From Oscillospiraceae bacterium (GTDB lineage Bacteria; Bacillota; Clostridia; Oscillospirales; Acutalibacteraceae), in contig SVPC01000015.1 of NCBI GenBank assembly GCA_015066095.1, positions 1 to 42,716 on the forward strand: a DNA stretch of 42,716 nt. The letters run 5' to 3'. The position numbers and the translations under genes are program-made. The notes under the pieces were generated by a model. The model ran no database searches and was not told the DNA's origin. It worked only from the letters and a program-made list of their open reading frames with translations. Positions 25,988 through 35,294 of this stretch are shown here, piece after piece. Within the stretch, counting starts at the first letter, position 1, and each line of letters opens with the position of its first letter.

Positions 25988-28357
25988 TTATGGCGTAGGC
26001 GCTTCGGTAGATGTGTTTTGAGAAGAATCTCCCGAACTGCCACCCGAAGGATTATCAGTCCCCGAATCTCCCGAATTTTCACCCGAACTGTCACTTGCCG
26101 CACCGCCACTCGATTCACCCGAACCTGTAGAATCTGTAGATTCGGTCGAGGTTGCATCAGACGGATTAGACGGTAGTGATGATAAAGTTGATTCGGTTGA
26201 ACTGGTTCCCGACGAAAGTTCGTCTTCGGGCAGATAATCTTCTTCCTTTAAGATTTTTCCGGGTTTGGTTCCGTTTTTATAGTAACCTTCACCTTTTTTA
26301 TAAACATCGTCGCTGTCTTCGAACACACGTTTTTCCAAATCATCATGAATTTTACGCATAATATCACGCCATATTGTTTTGGCGGCGTTTGTATTATAAA
26401 CGCGGTAGTTATGGTCAAAACCGTACCATACAGAACCGACATAATAAGGCGTACCGCCCACTAACCAAGAGTCTTTGGTGTCACTGGAAGTACCTGTTTT
26501 AGCATAGGCTTTCATCCTATAACTGAAACTGCTTACAAGATTACCTGTACCGCCTTTTTTATACACTACTTCTCTTAGCATATGATTCATAATAGTAGCG
26601 GTATCTTCGCCGATTGCACGCTGACCCTTGCCCTGTTCAAGTATGATTTCACCGTTTATATCTGCGACTTTATAATAAGTCGTTGGCTCATAATAAACAC
26701 CGCCGTTACCAAATATGGCAAAAGCCGCCGCCGACTCAGTAGGTGTTATACCGTAAGTACAACCGCCAAGTGCCAATGAAGCCGCCGATTTATCGGTCTT
26801 TGTAAGGTGCTTAAAGTTGAGTTTTTTGGTAAGAAAATCATAAGATTCTTCTACGCCAACCTTCTTAAGCAATCTAACAGGCACTGCATTCATCGAATGG
26901 CGCAACGCATAATTTAGCGGCACTTCACCCATATAATCGCCAAACCACTCTTTAGGACCGGGCTTTCCATAGGAATAATAATTTTTAACAGGCTCATCAA
27001 GTACGGTTGAAGTATAATCTACAATATCGTTTTCAATAGCTAAGGCATACACACCTAAAGGCTTCATAGTAGAGCCCGGTTGACGCGGAACATTGTATGC
27101 GCGGTTAAGTCCGCGGTTAACGGTTTTTTCACCTGTACCGCCGACAATACCCACAATATGACCGCTGTAATCCATTATGGTCATCGCCGACTGTACGCGT
27201 TCGCGTTTGCCCTCTTCGTTACGTCTTGTTTCATAGAAATAACGGCTTTCTTTACGGTAAGTTTCTTCCATTATAGACTGAATTTCAGGATTCATAGTAG
27301 AATAAATCTTGAAACCGCCGTTATAAAACATCTGTGAAGCAATATCCTTTTCACAGTCATATTTTTCTGCTAAATCTTCAATAACCTCTTCAATAAGTGT
27401 ATCTACAAAATAGTCGTTAATTTCAGCATCAAGGTCTTCTTTTTGTGAAAAATCAAGTTTTACCTCTTCAAAATATGCTTCTTGAAACTCTTTTTGTGTG
27501 ATATATCCCAACTCGTACATTTTTTTAAGTACAACACGCCTACGCGCAGTATTTTCTTCCATACTTCTTATGGGGTTATATTTAGACGGATTTTTAGTAA
27601 TAGCGGCAATAGCGGCACATTCTGCCAAAGAAAGTTCATCCACTTCTTTACTAAAGTAGTTATTAGCCGCAACCTGCACGCCGTTAATGCCGTTACCAAG
27701 CGCAATAGTATTGAGATATGCCTCTAAAATTTCGTCCTTTGAAAGTTCGTTTTCAACTGAAAGAGCACGTACAATTTCACGCACTTTTCTTTTATAATCA
27801 CGCGCTTTGTCAGATGTGATATTTTTAATTAACTGTTGTGTAATGGTAGAGCCACCGAATTCGGTAGTATTAAACTCAAAAATCTGATTTGCAAGTGCCA
27901 TAAATGTTCTCTGCCAATCGACACCGCCGTGGTTTCTAAAATCCTCGTCTTCAATAGCGATAAAGGCATTTTGCAAATTTTCGGGAATCTTTTTAAGCGA
28001 AATCCATATACGATTTTCATCCCCATGTACGCGCTTATATTCCTGCCACTTACCCTTGCTATTTTTAACATAAATAACCGAGGTCATATTAAGTTCAAGA
28101 TTGCGGATATTTTCAGCAATTTCGTGCGAATCAAACAAATCAAATTTTTCGCTTTTTGTATAGCCACCTGTAAAAGCGGTTATATAAAATATTGTTACAA
28201 TTAAAAGGCAAGATAAAATGTTTTTACCATATCTTTTAGCATCGTTTACAGTCAAAGCCTTAAACCAGTCAAAAACAATAAAGAAATACTTTTTGGCATA
28301 TTTCCAAGCAATTTTCGCATATTCTACTGCTTTTGAAATGATGGTTTTAAAATTCAT
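25988..28357 (-). CDS. Class A penicillin-binding protein, PBP1A type
   Basis: Bifunctional peptidoglycan synthase: polymerises lipid II (GT51) and cross-links stems (DD-transpeptidase) outside the membrane. The protein has 789 residues. A cytoplasmic start of about 45 residues is followed by one helix (about 47-66). GT51 carries AIEDEDFRNHGG with catalytic Glu136, and GGSTITQQLIKN (168-179). The transpeptidase has STMK (Ser429, Lys432), SMN (488-490) and KTGTSSDTKDSW (KTG 620-622). A disordered Ser/Gly/Thr/Asp tail covers about 700-789. All catalytic residues are present. Monocistronic, divergent from the ABC gene, with its own promoter and terminator. Confidence 0.96.
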   Translation of the reverse strand: MNFKTIISKAVEYAKIAWKYAKKYFFIVFDWFKALTVNDAKRYGKNILSCLLIVTIFYITAFTGGYTKSEKFDLFDSHEIAENIRNLELNMTSVIYVKNSKGKWQEYKRVHGDENRIWISLKKIPENLQNAFIAIEDEDFRNHGGVDWQRTFMALANQIFEFNTTEFGGSTITQQLIKNITSDKARDYKRKVREIVRALSVENELSKDEILEAYLNTIALGNGINGVQVAANNYFSKEVDELSLAECAAIAAITKNPSKYNPIRSMEENTARRRVVLKKMYELGYITQKEFQEAYFEEVKLDFSQKEDLDAEINDYFVDTLIEEVIEDLAEKYDCEKDIASQMFYNGGFKIYSTMNPEIQSIMEETYRKESRYFYETRRNEEGKRERVQSAMTIMDYSGHIVGIVGGTGEKTVNRGLNRAYNVPRQPGSTMKPLGVYALAIENDIVDYTSTVLDEPVKNYYSYGKPGPKEWFGDYMGEVPLNYALRHSMNAVPVRLLKKVGVEESYDFLTKKLNFKHLTKTDKSAASLALGGCTYGITPTESAAAFAIFGNGGVYYEPTTYYKVADINGEIILEQGKGQRAIGEDTATIMNHMLREVVYKKGGTGNLVSSFSYRMKAYAKTGTSSDTKDSWLVGGTPYYVGSVWYGFDHNYRVYNTNAAKTIWRDIMRKIHDDLEKRVFEDSDDVYKKGEGYYKNGTKPGKILKEEDYLPEDELSSGTSSTESTLSSLPSNPSDATSTESTDSTGSGESSGGAASDSSGENSGDSGTDNPSGGSSGDSSQNTSTEAPTP

Positions 28358-28387
28358 TTTATCCCTTCCTTTCTACAAATTTATTTC

Positions 28388-28416
28388 ATTATAGCACCTT
28401 TATCACAAATAGGCAA
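28388..28416 (-). promoter_or_regulatory. Promoter of the PBP1A gene
   Basis: Minus-strand TTGCCT (28411-28416), 17-bp spacer, TATAAT (28388-28393), about 30 nt before the start codon. Confidence 0.75.
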
Positions 28417-28469
28417 ATATTTTTTATTATTATAATTGTAAATTTTTTCTTAAAAATTATTCCAATAAC

Positions 28470-28497
28470 TTGAAAAACATCATTTTATTGATATAAT
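28470..28497 (+). promoter_or_regulatory. Promoter of the fused ABC transporter gene
   Basis: Plus-strand TTGAAA (28470-28475), 16-bp spacer, TATAAT (28492-28497), about 40 nt before the ATG. Confidence 0.8.
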
Positions 28498-28537
28498 AAA
28501 AATAGAATAATCATAAGTTTATGAAAGGAAATGACAG

Positions 28538-31537
28538 ATGCTACAACTTAAAGGCATTAAAAAAGATTACGTGACCGGCGGCGAAACCGTAAAGGCGCTT
28601 AAAGGTATAAATCTTTGCTTCCGCAAAAGCGAATTTGTTTCGGTGTTGGGACAATCAGGCTGCGGAAAAACCACACTGCTTAACATTATAGGCGGTCTTG
28701 ACAAATACACCGAAGGTGACCTGTTTATAAATGGCATTTCCACCAAAAATTTTAAAGACCGACATTGGGACAACTACCGCAACCATTCGGTAGGTTTTGT
28801 TTTCCAAAGTTATAACCTTATACCCCACCAAACAGTTTTACAAAATGTAGAGATTGCACTTTCGCTTTCAGGTGTTTCCAAGCGTGAGCGTAGAAAACGC
28901 GCTAAAGAAGCGCTAGAAATGGTAGGTCTTTCGGACCAGTTAAAGAAAAAACCGAGCGAAATGTCGGGCGGTCAGATGCAACGCGTTGCTATTGCACGTG
29001 CCATCGTAAACAACCCCGATATTATACTTGCTGACGAACCTACTGGTGCGCTTGATACCGAAACCAGCGTTCAGGTTATGGAAATTTTAAAAGAAATCTC
29101 CAAAGACCGCCTTGTTATAATGGTTACCCACAACCCTGAACTTGCCCAAAAATACTCTACCCGTATTATCAAAATGCTCGACGGACTTGTAACTAACGAC
29201 AGTAACCCATTAAGCGAACAGGAACTCGCGGAATCTCTGCCCAAACCCCAAAAAGAAACAAAAAAGAAAAAACAGAAAATGCCTTCTATGTCGCTTGGCA
29301 CTTCTTTTTCTTTGTCGCTTAAAAACCTGTTTACAAAAAAAGGTCGAACAGTGCTCACCTCATTTGCAGGAAGTATCGGCATTATAGGTATCGCACTTAT
29401 TTTTGCCGTTTCGCAAGGTATGACCACATATATTGATGTTTTACAAGAAGATACACTTTCTTCTTATCCGATAACACTTGAAAACCAATCTATGGATATT
29501 TCTTCCTTGCTTGAAACCTTTATAGGCGCCGCCAAATCTTCCAAAGAGCACAAAAAAGATGCTGTATACCAAAAATCTATGGTTTACGATATGGTCAACG
29601 CGCTAAATTCTACCAAAACAAATAAAAACGACCTTAAATCTTTTAAAACTTTCCTTGAAAATGAACTTGACAGCAACAACAATAACGAACAACTGAAAAA
29701 CGCTATAAACGGTATTTCATACACATACGATTTTGACCTGCTTGTTTACACCGAAAATATAGATGGCAAAATCATTCGTTCCGATTCTGAAGAACTTATG
29801 CAAGAAGTTCTTCTTGAACACTTTGGTATGGATATGTCTACGATGGTTGATATGTCCCAAAGTTCAGGTATGGGCGGTATGATGGGTATGTCGGGCGGTA
29901 TGAAACTCTGGCAACAGATGCTTTCGGGCGAAAACGGTGACCCTATAAACCCACTTCTTAAAAAGCAGTATGATGTCATTTACGGCTCGTGGCCCAATAG
30001 TTATAACGAAATTGTTTTGGTGCTTGACGAAAATAACGAACTTGACGATATGGCTCTTTACTCCTTAGGCCTTAAAACCAAGGAAGAAATCGACGCTATG
30101 ACCAAAGCCGCTATTACTCAAGATACTATTGAATACGAAGACAAAAAATGGTCTTACAAAGAAATTTGCGACCGTGAATTTAAGGTTATTCTAAACTCTG
30201 ATTGTTATACACTTGATAAAGCAAATGGTATTTATACCGACCTGCGCGAAACCGATGCGGGTCTTAAGTACCTTTATGATAACGGCATAACACTCAAAGT
30301 AACAGGTATTATCCGTCCCAACGAAGATGCAGTTTCTACTATGCTTAAGGGCTCTATAGGATATACCAGTATGCTAACGGAACACGTTATTAAAAAGGCT
30401 GAAAAATCATCAGCAATTAAAGCGCAACTTGAAAATAAAGATATTGATATTTTCACAAATCTGCCTTTCAGCGAAAACAGTACCAACCTTACCGACAAAG
30501 AAAAGCAGACCGAATTTAAAAAGTATTTAGGCACACTTACAGATAAAGAAAAAGCAGAAACCTATGTAAAAATCAAGTGTGTGCCCGCTACAGAAGATGT
30601 AAATGATTTTGTAAAATCGCAACTTAAAAATATGGAGCGTGAAGATATCGAAAAAACCCTTACTCCCGCGCTTTCAGCACAAACAGGTATGTCCGAAAAG
30701 GAAATGCAAGATTATCTTTCATCTATGAATGATGAAGATATAAAAGAAATCTTTACCACCATTCTTAAAGAGCAATACAAGGCAGAATATGCCAAAAATG
30801 TTATGGCACAATTAAGTATGATGCCAAAAGAACAACTGATTATGGCATTAGAAACCGAACAAAAGAAATACACTACCGAACAATGCGCACTCTATTATGA
30901 CGAGGTTTTGGAATTTTCCGATTCGACATACGACAAAAATATGCGTGAACTCGGTTTTGTTGACCTCGAATCCCCTGCTACTATCAATATTTACGCCACC
31001 ACTTTTGAAGATAAAGATGTTATAGAAGCAACCATAAACGACTATAACAAAGACGTTGAAGAACTTTCAAAAATCACCTATACCGATTACGTTGGTATAA
31101 TGATGTCTTCCATCACCACCATTATAAACGCTATAACCTATGTTCTTATTGCTTTCGTTGCGGTATCATTGGTTGTTTCTTCAATAATGATTGGTGTAAT
31201 AACCCTTATATCAGTACAAGAACGTACAAAAGAAATCGGTATTTTACGAGCGCTCGGCGCCTCAAAACGAAATGTCTCTACAATGTTCAATGCCGAAACA
31301 GTTATAATAGGCTTCACCGCAGGTGCTTTGGGTGTGCTTATAACCTATCTGTTATGTATCCCCATAAACCTTATTTTACACGCTGTTACAGGTATAAATA
31401 ACCTTAACGCCATACTCCCCTTACCTGTTGCGGTAATTTTGGTTGCAATAAGCGTACTGCTTACTATGATTTCAGGTCTAATTCCATCAAGAAGCGCCGC
31501 TAAAAAAGACCCTGTAATAGCACTAAGAACTGAATAA
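28538..31537 (+). CDS. Fused ABC transporter ATPase-permease with large extracytoplasmic domain (MacB/FtsX class)
   Basis: One 999-residue chain joins an ABC ATPase (about 1-225) and an FtsX-type permease. Walker A is GQSGCGKT (38-45), Q-loop Gln90, signature MSGGQ (142-146), Walker B IILADEPTGALD (162-173). A Lys-rich linker (about 236-250) leads to helix 1 (about 272-294). About 560 residues outside the membrane follow, then three helices near 865-895, 918-945 and 955-978, with QERTKEIGILRALGAS between them as in MacB. The external domain holds a Met-rich stretch (10 Met in 431-461). The class works by mechanotransmission (peptide or lipoprotein release, antibiotic or wall functions); the substrate is unknown. 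RBS AAAGGAA lies 7 nt upstream. Monocistronic. Confidence 0.9.
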   Translation: MLQLKGIKKDYVTGGETVKALKGINLCFRKSEFVSVLGQSGCGKTTLLNIIGGLDKYTEGDLFINGISTKNFKDRHWDNYRNHSVGFVFQSYNLIPHQTVLQNVEIALSLSGVSKRERRKRAKEALEMVGLSDQLKKKPSEMSGGQMQRVAIARAIVNNPDIILADEPTGALDTETSVQVMEILKEISKDRLVIMVTHNPELAQKYSTRIIKMLDGLVTNDSNPLSEQELAESLPKPQKETKKKKQKMPSMSLGTSFSLSLKNLFTKKGRTVLTSFAGSIGIIGIALIFAVSQGMTTYIDVLQEDTLSSYPITLENQSMDISSLLETFIGAAKSSKEHKKDAVYQKSMVYDMVNALNSTKTNKNDLKSFKTFLENELDSNNNNEQLKNAINGISYTYDFDLLVYTENIDGKIIRSDSEELMQEVLLEHFGMDMSTMVDMSQSSGMGGMMGMSGGMKLWQQMLSGENGDPINPLLKKQYDVIYGSWPNSYNEIVLVLDENNELDDMALYSLGLKTKEEIDAMTKAAITQDTIEYEDKKWSYKEICDREFKVILNSDCYTLDKANGIYTDLRETDAGLKYLYDNGITLKVTGIIRPNEDAVSTMLKGSIGYTSMLTEHVIKKAEKSSAIKAQLENKDIDIFTNLPFSENSTNLTDKEKQTEFKKYLGTLTDKEKAETYVKIKCVPATEDVNDFVKSQLKNMEREDIEKTLTPALSAQTGMSEKEMQDYLSSMNDEDIKEIFTTILKEQYKAEYAKNVMAQLSMMPKEQLIMALETEQKKYTTEQCALYYDEVLEFSDSTYDKNMRELGFVDLESPATINIYATTFEDKDVIEATINDYNKDVEELSKITYTDYVGIMMSSITTIINAITYVLIAFVAVSLVVSSIMIGVITLISVQERTKEIGILRALGASKRNVSTMFNAETVIIGFTAGALGVLITYLLCIPINLILHAVTGINNLNAILPLPVAVILVAISVLLTMISGLIPSRSAAKKDPVIALRTE

Positions 31538-31544
31538 AAATAGT

Positions 31545-31575
31545 AAAATGCTACGCTTTTGGGTGTAGCATTTTT
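31545..31575 (+). terminator. Terminator of the fused ABC transporter gene
   Basis: AAAATGCTAC pairs with GTAGCATTTT, followed by a short T-run, 8 nt after the stop. Confidence 0.88.
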
Positions 31576-31648
31576 CTGTTCTGTTTTTTATTTAAATAAT
31601 TATTTGTAAAATATTTGAAAAAACTCTTCTATTTTTCTTTATAATTTG

Positions 31649-31711
31649 TTATAATGGAAGAGGTTAGGCGAAACGCCTTTTAGGCGTTTCAACTAACTAC
31701 AATCATTATAA
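31649..31711. repeat. Short hairpin element, minimal copy of the family near the 23S gene
   Basis: Ends TTATAATG...GTTAG and, reverse-complemented, TTATAATG...GTTAG enclose the hairpin GAAACGCC-TTTTA-GGCGTTTC. The same flanks (CTAACTACAATCATTA and TTATAATGGAA) bound the hairpin array at 42210-42414 in reverse orientation. It contains TATAAT (31650-31655) just 5' of an operon, so it may contribute a -10 element. A TTGAAA/TATAAT pair with a poor 19-bp spacer (31615-31645) lies immediately upstream. Confidence 0.7.
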
Positions 31712-31742
31712 TAATTATAATCATATTATAAGGGGTATTTTG

Positions 31743-32501
31743 ATGTTTTTAAAAGTAGACAATCTTAATATAGAATACCTTGACGAGGGTGAGGGTTATC
31801 CCGTACTTTTACTGCACGGTTGGGGTGCTTCGTATGATACCTACCGCGGTGTAATAAACACCCTTAAAGACCGACACAGGGTGATTGCGCTTAACTTCCC
31901 CGGTTGCGGAAATTCGGACACTATGGAAAACCCATGGACGCTTGACGATTACTGCAATTTGGTTTTAAAGTTTATAAAGGCTTTAAATATAGAAAATCCC
32001 ATTATGTTCGGCCATTCCCACGGTGGCAGAGTTACTATGAAAATGGTAGCCGACGGTATGGTTTCTCCCCCTAAAATCGTATTACTTGACTCGGCAGGGC
32101 TTATACCTAAAAAGACTTTCCGCCAAAAATGGCGCGCTAAAAGTTTTAAAATTATAAAACGCGTACTCACTTTACCCGTTATCAAAAGTTTTTCGGGCGG
32201 TCTTTTAGAAAAGGCAAGACGGCACTACGGCTCGGCAGATTATAATGCCGCTCCCTTGGTATTAAGACAAACTATGGTTTCGCTTGTTAATACCGACCTT
32301 AGGGATATTATCCATAAGATTTCCTGCCCGACTTTACTTATTTGGGGCGAGAACGATACCGCAACCCCGCTTGCAGACGCCAAAATTATAGAAAGCCTTA
32401 TCCCCGACTGCGGCCTTTGTGTTATAAAAGGTACAGGTCACTTCTCATTTTGTGAGCGCCCGTTTGAAGCCCACGCTATTATAAACAGTTTTATAAAATA
32501 A
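31743..32501 (+). CDS. Alpha/beta hydrolase
   Basis: Cytoplasmic alpha/beta-hydrolase of 252 residues. The oxyanion region is LLHGWGAS (23-30), nucleophile Ser92 in GHSHGG, acid Asp205 in WGENDTATP and catalytic His233 in GTGHFSF. A cap domain with a basic helix covers about 122-165. The triad is complete, so a hydrolase or esterase is likely, but no substrate can be named. ATG 31743 has AAGGGG 7 nt upstream; a TTG one codon earlier is out-competed. It is 13 nt before the MurF-like gene and is first in a four-gene operon. Confidence 0.88.
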   Translation: MFLKVDNLNIEYLDEGEGYPVLLLHGWGASYDTYRGVINTLKDRHRVIALNFPGCGNSDTMENPWTLDDYCNLVLKFIKALNIENPIMFGHSHGGRVTMKMVADGMVSPPKIVLLDSAGLIPKKTFRQKWRAKSFKIIKRVLTLPVIKSFSGGLLEKARRHYGSADYNAAPLVLRQTMVSLVNTDLRDIIHKISCPTLLIWGENDTATPLADAKIIESLIPDCGLCVIKGTGHFSFCERPFEAHAIINSFIK

Positions 32502-32514
32502 AAGAGGTTATTTG

Positions 32515-34089
32515 ATGAACATTTACTTAATGCTATCTCTGGTTTTTTCAAGTATAGGCGCACTTTTTGCCCTTACCCGTCAATTCCAGATGTTTCAACA
32601 AAATTCTTACTACCCGTCCCGTTATTTTGGATGGCTTAAAACCAGTTTTAATGACGGCTTTTTAGGGTGCGCCCTTGTCTACTTACTTGTATCAGTTTTT
32701 TACTTTTTCAAACTGAACCTTGTTTTATGTATAGTAACCTTTTTCATTTTGTGCTACAACATAAAAACTGCAATAACTCTTCAAAAACGCTCGGTCAAAG
32801 GTCTTGTATTTACCGACAGGGTTAAAAGGCTTTACCTTGCCACCGCAATTCTCTATGTAATACTTATTTTAATTTATGTTTTCTTTTCAAAAAGTCTTGC
32901 GGGTCGAATTTCTACCGCGGTACTTCTCTTACTTTGCTACATTACACCAATCACCACATTTGCTTTGTGGGGCATCACTTTGCCGATAGAAAAGCGCATC
33001 AACAAATATTATATCGACGATGCCAAAAAAATCTTGGCTTTCCGCCCCGACCTTACGGTTATTGGTGTTACGGGCAGTTACGGTAAAACCACTACAAAGT
33101 TTATTTTAACCCGTATTTTAAGTGAAAAGTTTAATGTTGTTTGCACACCACACAGTTACAACACACCTATGGGTATTGTTAAAACCATTCGCTCATTGCT
33201 CAAACCCCAAACCGAAATATTTGTTTGTGAAATGGGTGCTAAAGAGGTTGGCAATATTAAAGAAGACTGCGATATTGCAAGTCCCAAATACGGTATTATC
33301 ACTTCGGTAGGGCCTCAGCACCTTGAAACCTTTAAGTCAATTGAAAATGTGTTTTCTACAAAGTTTGAATTAGCAGACGCTGTTAAAGAAAACAACGGCA
33401 TCACCTTTGTAAACGGTGACAGTAAAGAAATTATAAACCGCATAAACGGTGAATATAAAATTTACGGTACAGATAAAAACTTTGATTTTTACGGTGAAAA
33501 CCTTTCCTACGGCAGAAACGGCTCACAGTTCACAGTTACCCTTGATGGCCAAAAGGTCGAGTTTTCCACCCGTCTTTTAGGGTTACACAGTATTATCGAT
33601 ATTATCGGCGCGGTGGCATTAGCGCATACATTAGGCGTTTCTATCCCCGATTTACAGTATGCGGTATCAACACTTAAACCTGCCGAACACCGCCTCCAGA
33701 TGAAGCCTTTTACAAACGGCTCTTTGCTTATTGACGATGCTTATAACTCCAACCCCGAAGGTTGCCTTGAAGCAGTAAGAGTGCTCGGTTCTTTCGACGG
33801 TATGAAAAAGGTTATCGTAACCCCAGGTCTTGTAGAGCTTGGTGAAAAGGAATATGAATGCAACTACGCTTTAGGTCACGAAGCCGCAAAGAATTGCGAT
33901 ATAATTATTCTTGTGGGTACAAATCGTTCTAAACCTATGGCAGACGCTGTGCGCGACAGCGATTTTAACCAAAATAATCTTTATATTGCGGCAAGTTTCA
34001 AGGAAGCGATGGATATTTACTCGCGTTTTGCAGATAGCGATACCGCCGTTCTTTTTGAAAACGACCTACCCGATAACTACTTATACTAA
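32515..34089 (+). CDS. Membrane-anchored Mur ligase family protein (MurF-like)
   Basis: Predicted ATP-dependent ligase of the MurF type, which adds D-Ala-D-Ala to the UDP-MurNAc-tripeptide. Of 524 residues, the first 160 hold about four membrane helices (about 3-20, 55-85, 107-126, 134-155), absent from canonical MurF. The Mur core follows: P-loop TGSYGKTTT at 186-194, FVCEMGAKEVGNI with the conserved Glu, VGPQHLETF, then the C-terminal domain with AEHRLQM and IDDAYNSNPEG, both MurF signatures. Canonical MurF is about 450 residues. ddl directly downstream supplies its dipeptide, strongly supporting the role. ATG 32515 has GAGG upstream. Confidence 0.88.
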   Translation: MNIYLMLSLVFSSIGALFALTRQFQMFQQNSYYPSRYFGWLKTSFNDGFLGCALVYLLVSVFYFFKLNLVLCIVTFFILCYNIKTAITLQKRSVKGLVFTDRVKRLYLATAILYVILILIYVFFSKSLAGRISTAVLLLLCYITPITTFALWGITLPIEKRINKYYIDDAKKILAFRPDLTVIGVTGSYGKTTTKFILTRILSEKFNVVCTPHSYNTPMGIVKTIRSLLKPQTEIFVCEMGAKEVGNIKEDCDIASPKYGIITSVGPQHLETFKSIENVFSTKFELADAVKENNGITFVNGDSKEIINRINGEYKIYGTDKNFDFYGENLSYGRNGSQFTVTLDGQKVEFSTRLLGLHSIIDIIGAVALAHTLGVSIPDLQYAVSTLKPAEHRLQMKPFTNGSLLIDDAYNSNPEGCLEAVRVLGSFDGMKKVIVTPGLVELGEKEYECNYALGHEAAKNCDIIILVGTNRSKPMADAVRDSDFNQNNLYIAASFKEAMDIYSRFADSDTAVLFENDLPDNYLY

Positions 34090-34100
34090 GGAGAATTGTT

Positions 34101-35294
34101 ATGAAAATAAATGTTGCAGTTTTTTACGGTTGCCGTTCGGTAGAACACGAGGTTTCTATAATTTCGGCTGTTCAGGCTATGCGCTCTATCAACCGCCAAA
34201 AATATGATATTACCCCCGTTTATGTTGATAAAAACGGCGAAATGTTTACAGGCGAAAAGCTTTTTGATATAGAAAACTACCGCAATCTTCCCGAACTTAT
34301 AAAAACCTGTCGTAAGGTTTATTTTGCGCGTCAGGGCGACAAAGTTTTGATGAAATCGGCAGAACAAAAACTCTTCGGCAAACAAAAAGATGTATCAATT
34401 GATGTGGCTTTCCCCGTTGTACACGGCACAAACTGTGAAGACGGTACCATTCAAGGTCTTTTTGAGTTTTTGAATCTCCCCTATGTTGGTTGCGATATCG
34501 TGTCTTCTGCCGTTGGTATGGATAAGGCAGTTTTTAAAGATGTGCTTAAAAACGCAGGTCTTCCCGTGCTTGACTGTATGAGTTTCGGCGCTAAAGAATA
34601 TATGGCAAACAAACAAGATTATGCAAAGCAAATAAGCGAAAAAATCGGTTTTCCGCTTATTGTAAAACCCATAAATTTAGGCTCAAGCGTAGGTATTACC
34701 AAGGTTAATTCCGAAAAAGAACTTGATAGCGCCATAAGCCTTGCCTTTTCTTTTACCGACCGCATTTTGGTTGAACACGCAATCACAAAGCTTCGCGAAA
34801 TAAACTGCTCAGTTGTGGGCGACTATGACTCACAGGAAGCCAGTGTTTGCGAAGAACCTATTGCCAATGACGAAATTTTATCTTATAAAGATAAATATAT
34901 GGGCGGCGGTAAAAATTCGGGCGGCAGTAAGGGTATGGCTTCTTTGGGCAGAAAAATCCCTGCTGATTTGACTAAGGATAAGGAAAAAGAAATCCGTGAA
35001 CTCGCTTGTAAAATATTTAAAGCAATAGGGGCTAACGGCGTTGTTCGTATCGACTTTATGATTGACGAAGCTACAGACACCGTGTATGCAAATGAAATTA
35101 ACACCATCCCCGGTTCACTCGCTTTCTATTTGTGGGAAGCCACAGGTGTTAAATACACCGCACTTATCGATAAACTTATTGACCTTGCTTTCAAAAGAGC
35201 GCGTGTACGCGAAAACATAACCTATACAATCAAAACAAACATCCTTGCAGGTGTTTCTTTTGGCTCAAAGGGTACTAAAGGAGCAAAAATATAA
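34101..35294 (+). CDS. ddl: D-alanine--D-alanine ligase
   Basis: ATP-grasp ligase making the D-Ala-D-Ala dipeptide for MurF. VAVFYGCRSVEHEVSIISA (about 5-23) is the N-terminal substrate motif (normally GGxSxEHEVS; here GCRS). VGCDIVSSAVGMDK, PLIVKPINLGSSVGI and RIDFMIDE...NEINTIPG are the ATP-grasp and metal motifs. At 397 residues it exceeds the usual 310-370: there is a Gly/Ser/Lys-rich insertion (about 269-281) and a C-terminal extension of about 30 residues. Which second substrate is used (D-Ala, D-Ser, D-Lac) cannot be settled by eye; D-Ala is the default. AAGGAG precedes the ATG, 11 nt after the MurF-like gene. Confidence 0.92.
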   Translation: MKINVAVFYGCRSVEHEVSIISAVQAMRSINRQKYDITPVYVDKNGEMFTGEKLFDIENYRNLPELIKTCRKVYFARQGDKVLMKSAEQKLFGKQKDVSIDVAFPVVHGTNCEDGTIQGLFEFLNLPYVGCDIVSSAVGMDKAVFKDVLKNAGLPVLDCMSFGAKEYMANKQDYAKQISEKIGFPLIVKPINLGSSVGITKVNSEKELDSAISLAFSFTDRILVEHAITKLREINCSVVGDYDSQEASVCEEPIANDEILSYKDKYMGGGKNSGGSKGMASLGRKIPADLTKDKEKEIRELACKIFKAIGANGVVRIDFMIDEATDTVYANEINTIPGSLAFYLWEATGVKYTALIDKLIDLAFKRARVRENITYTIKTNILAGVSFGSKGTKGAKI

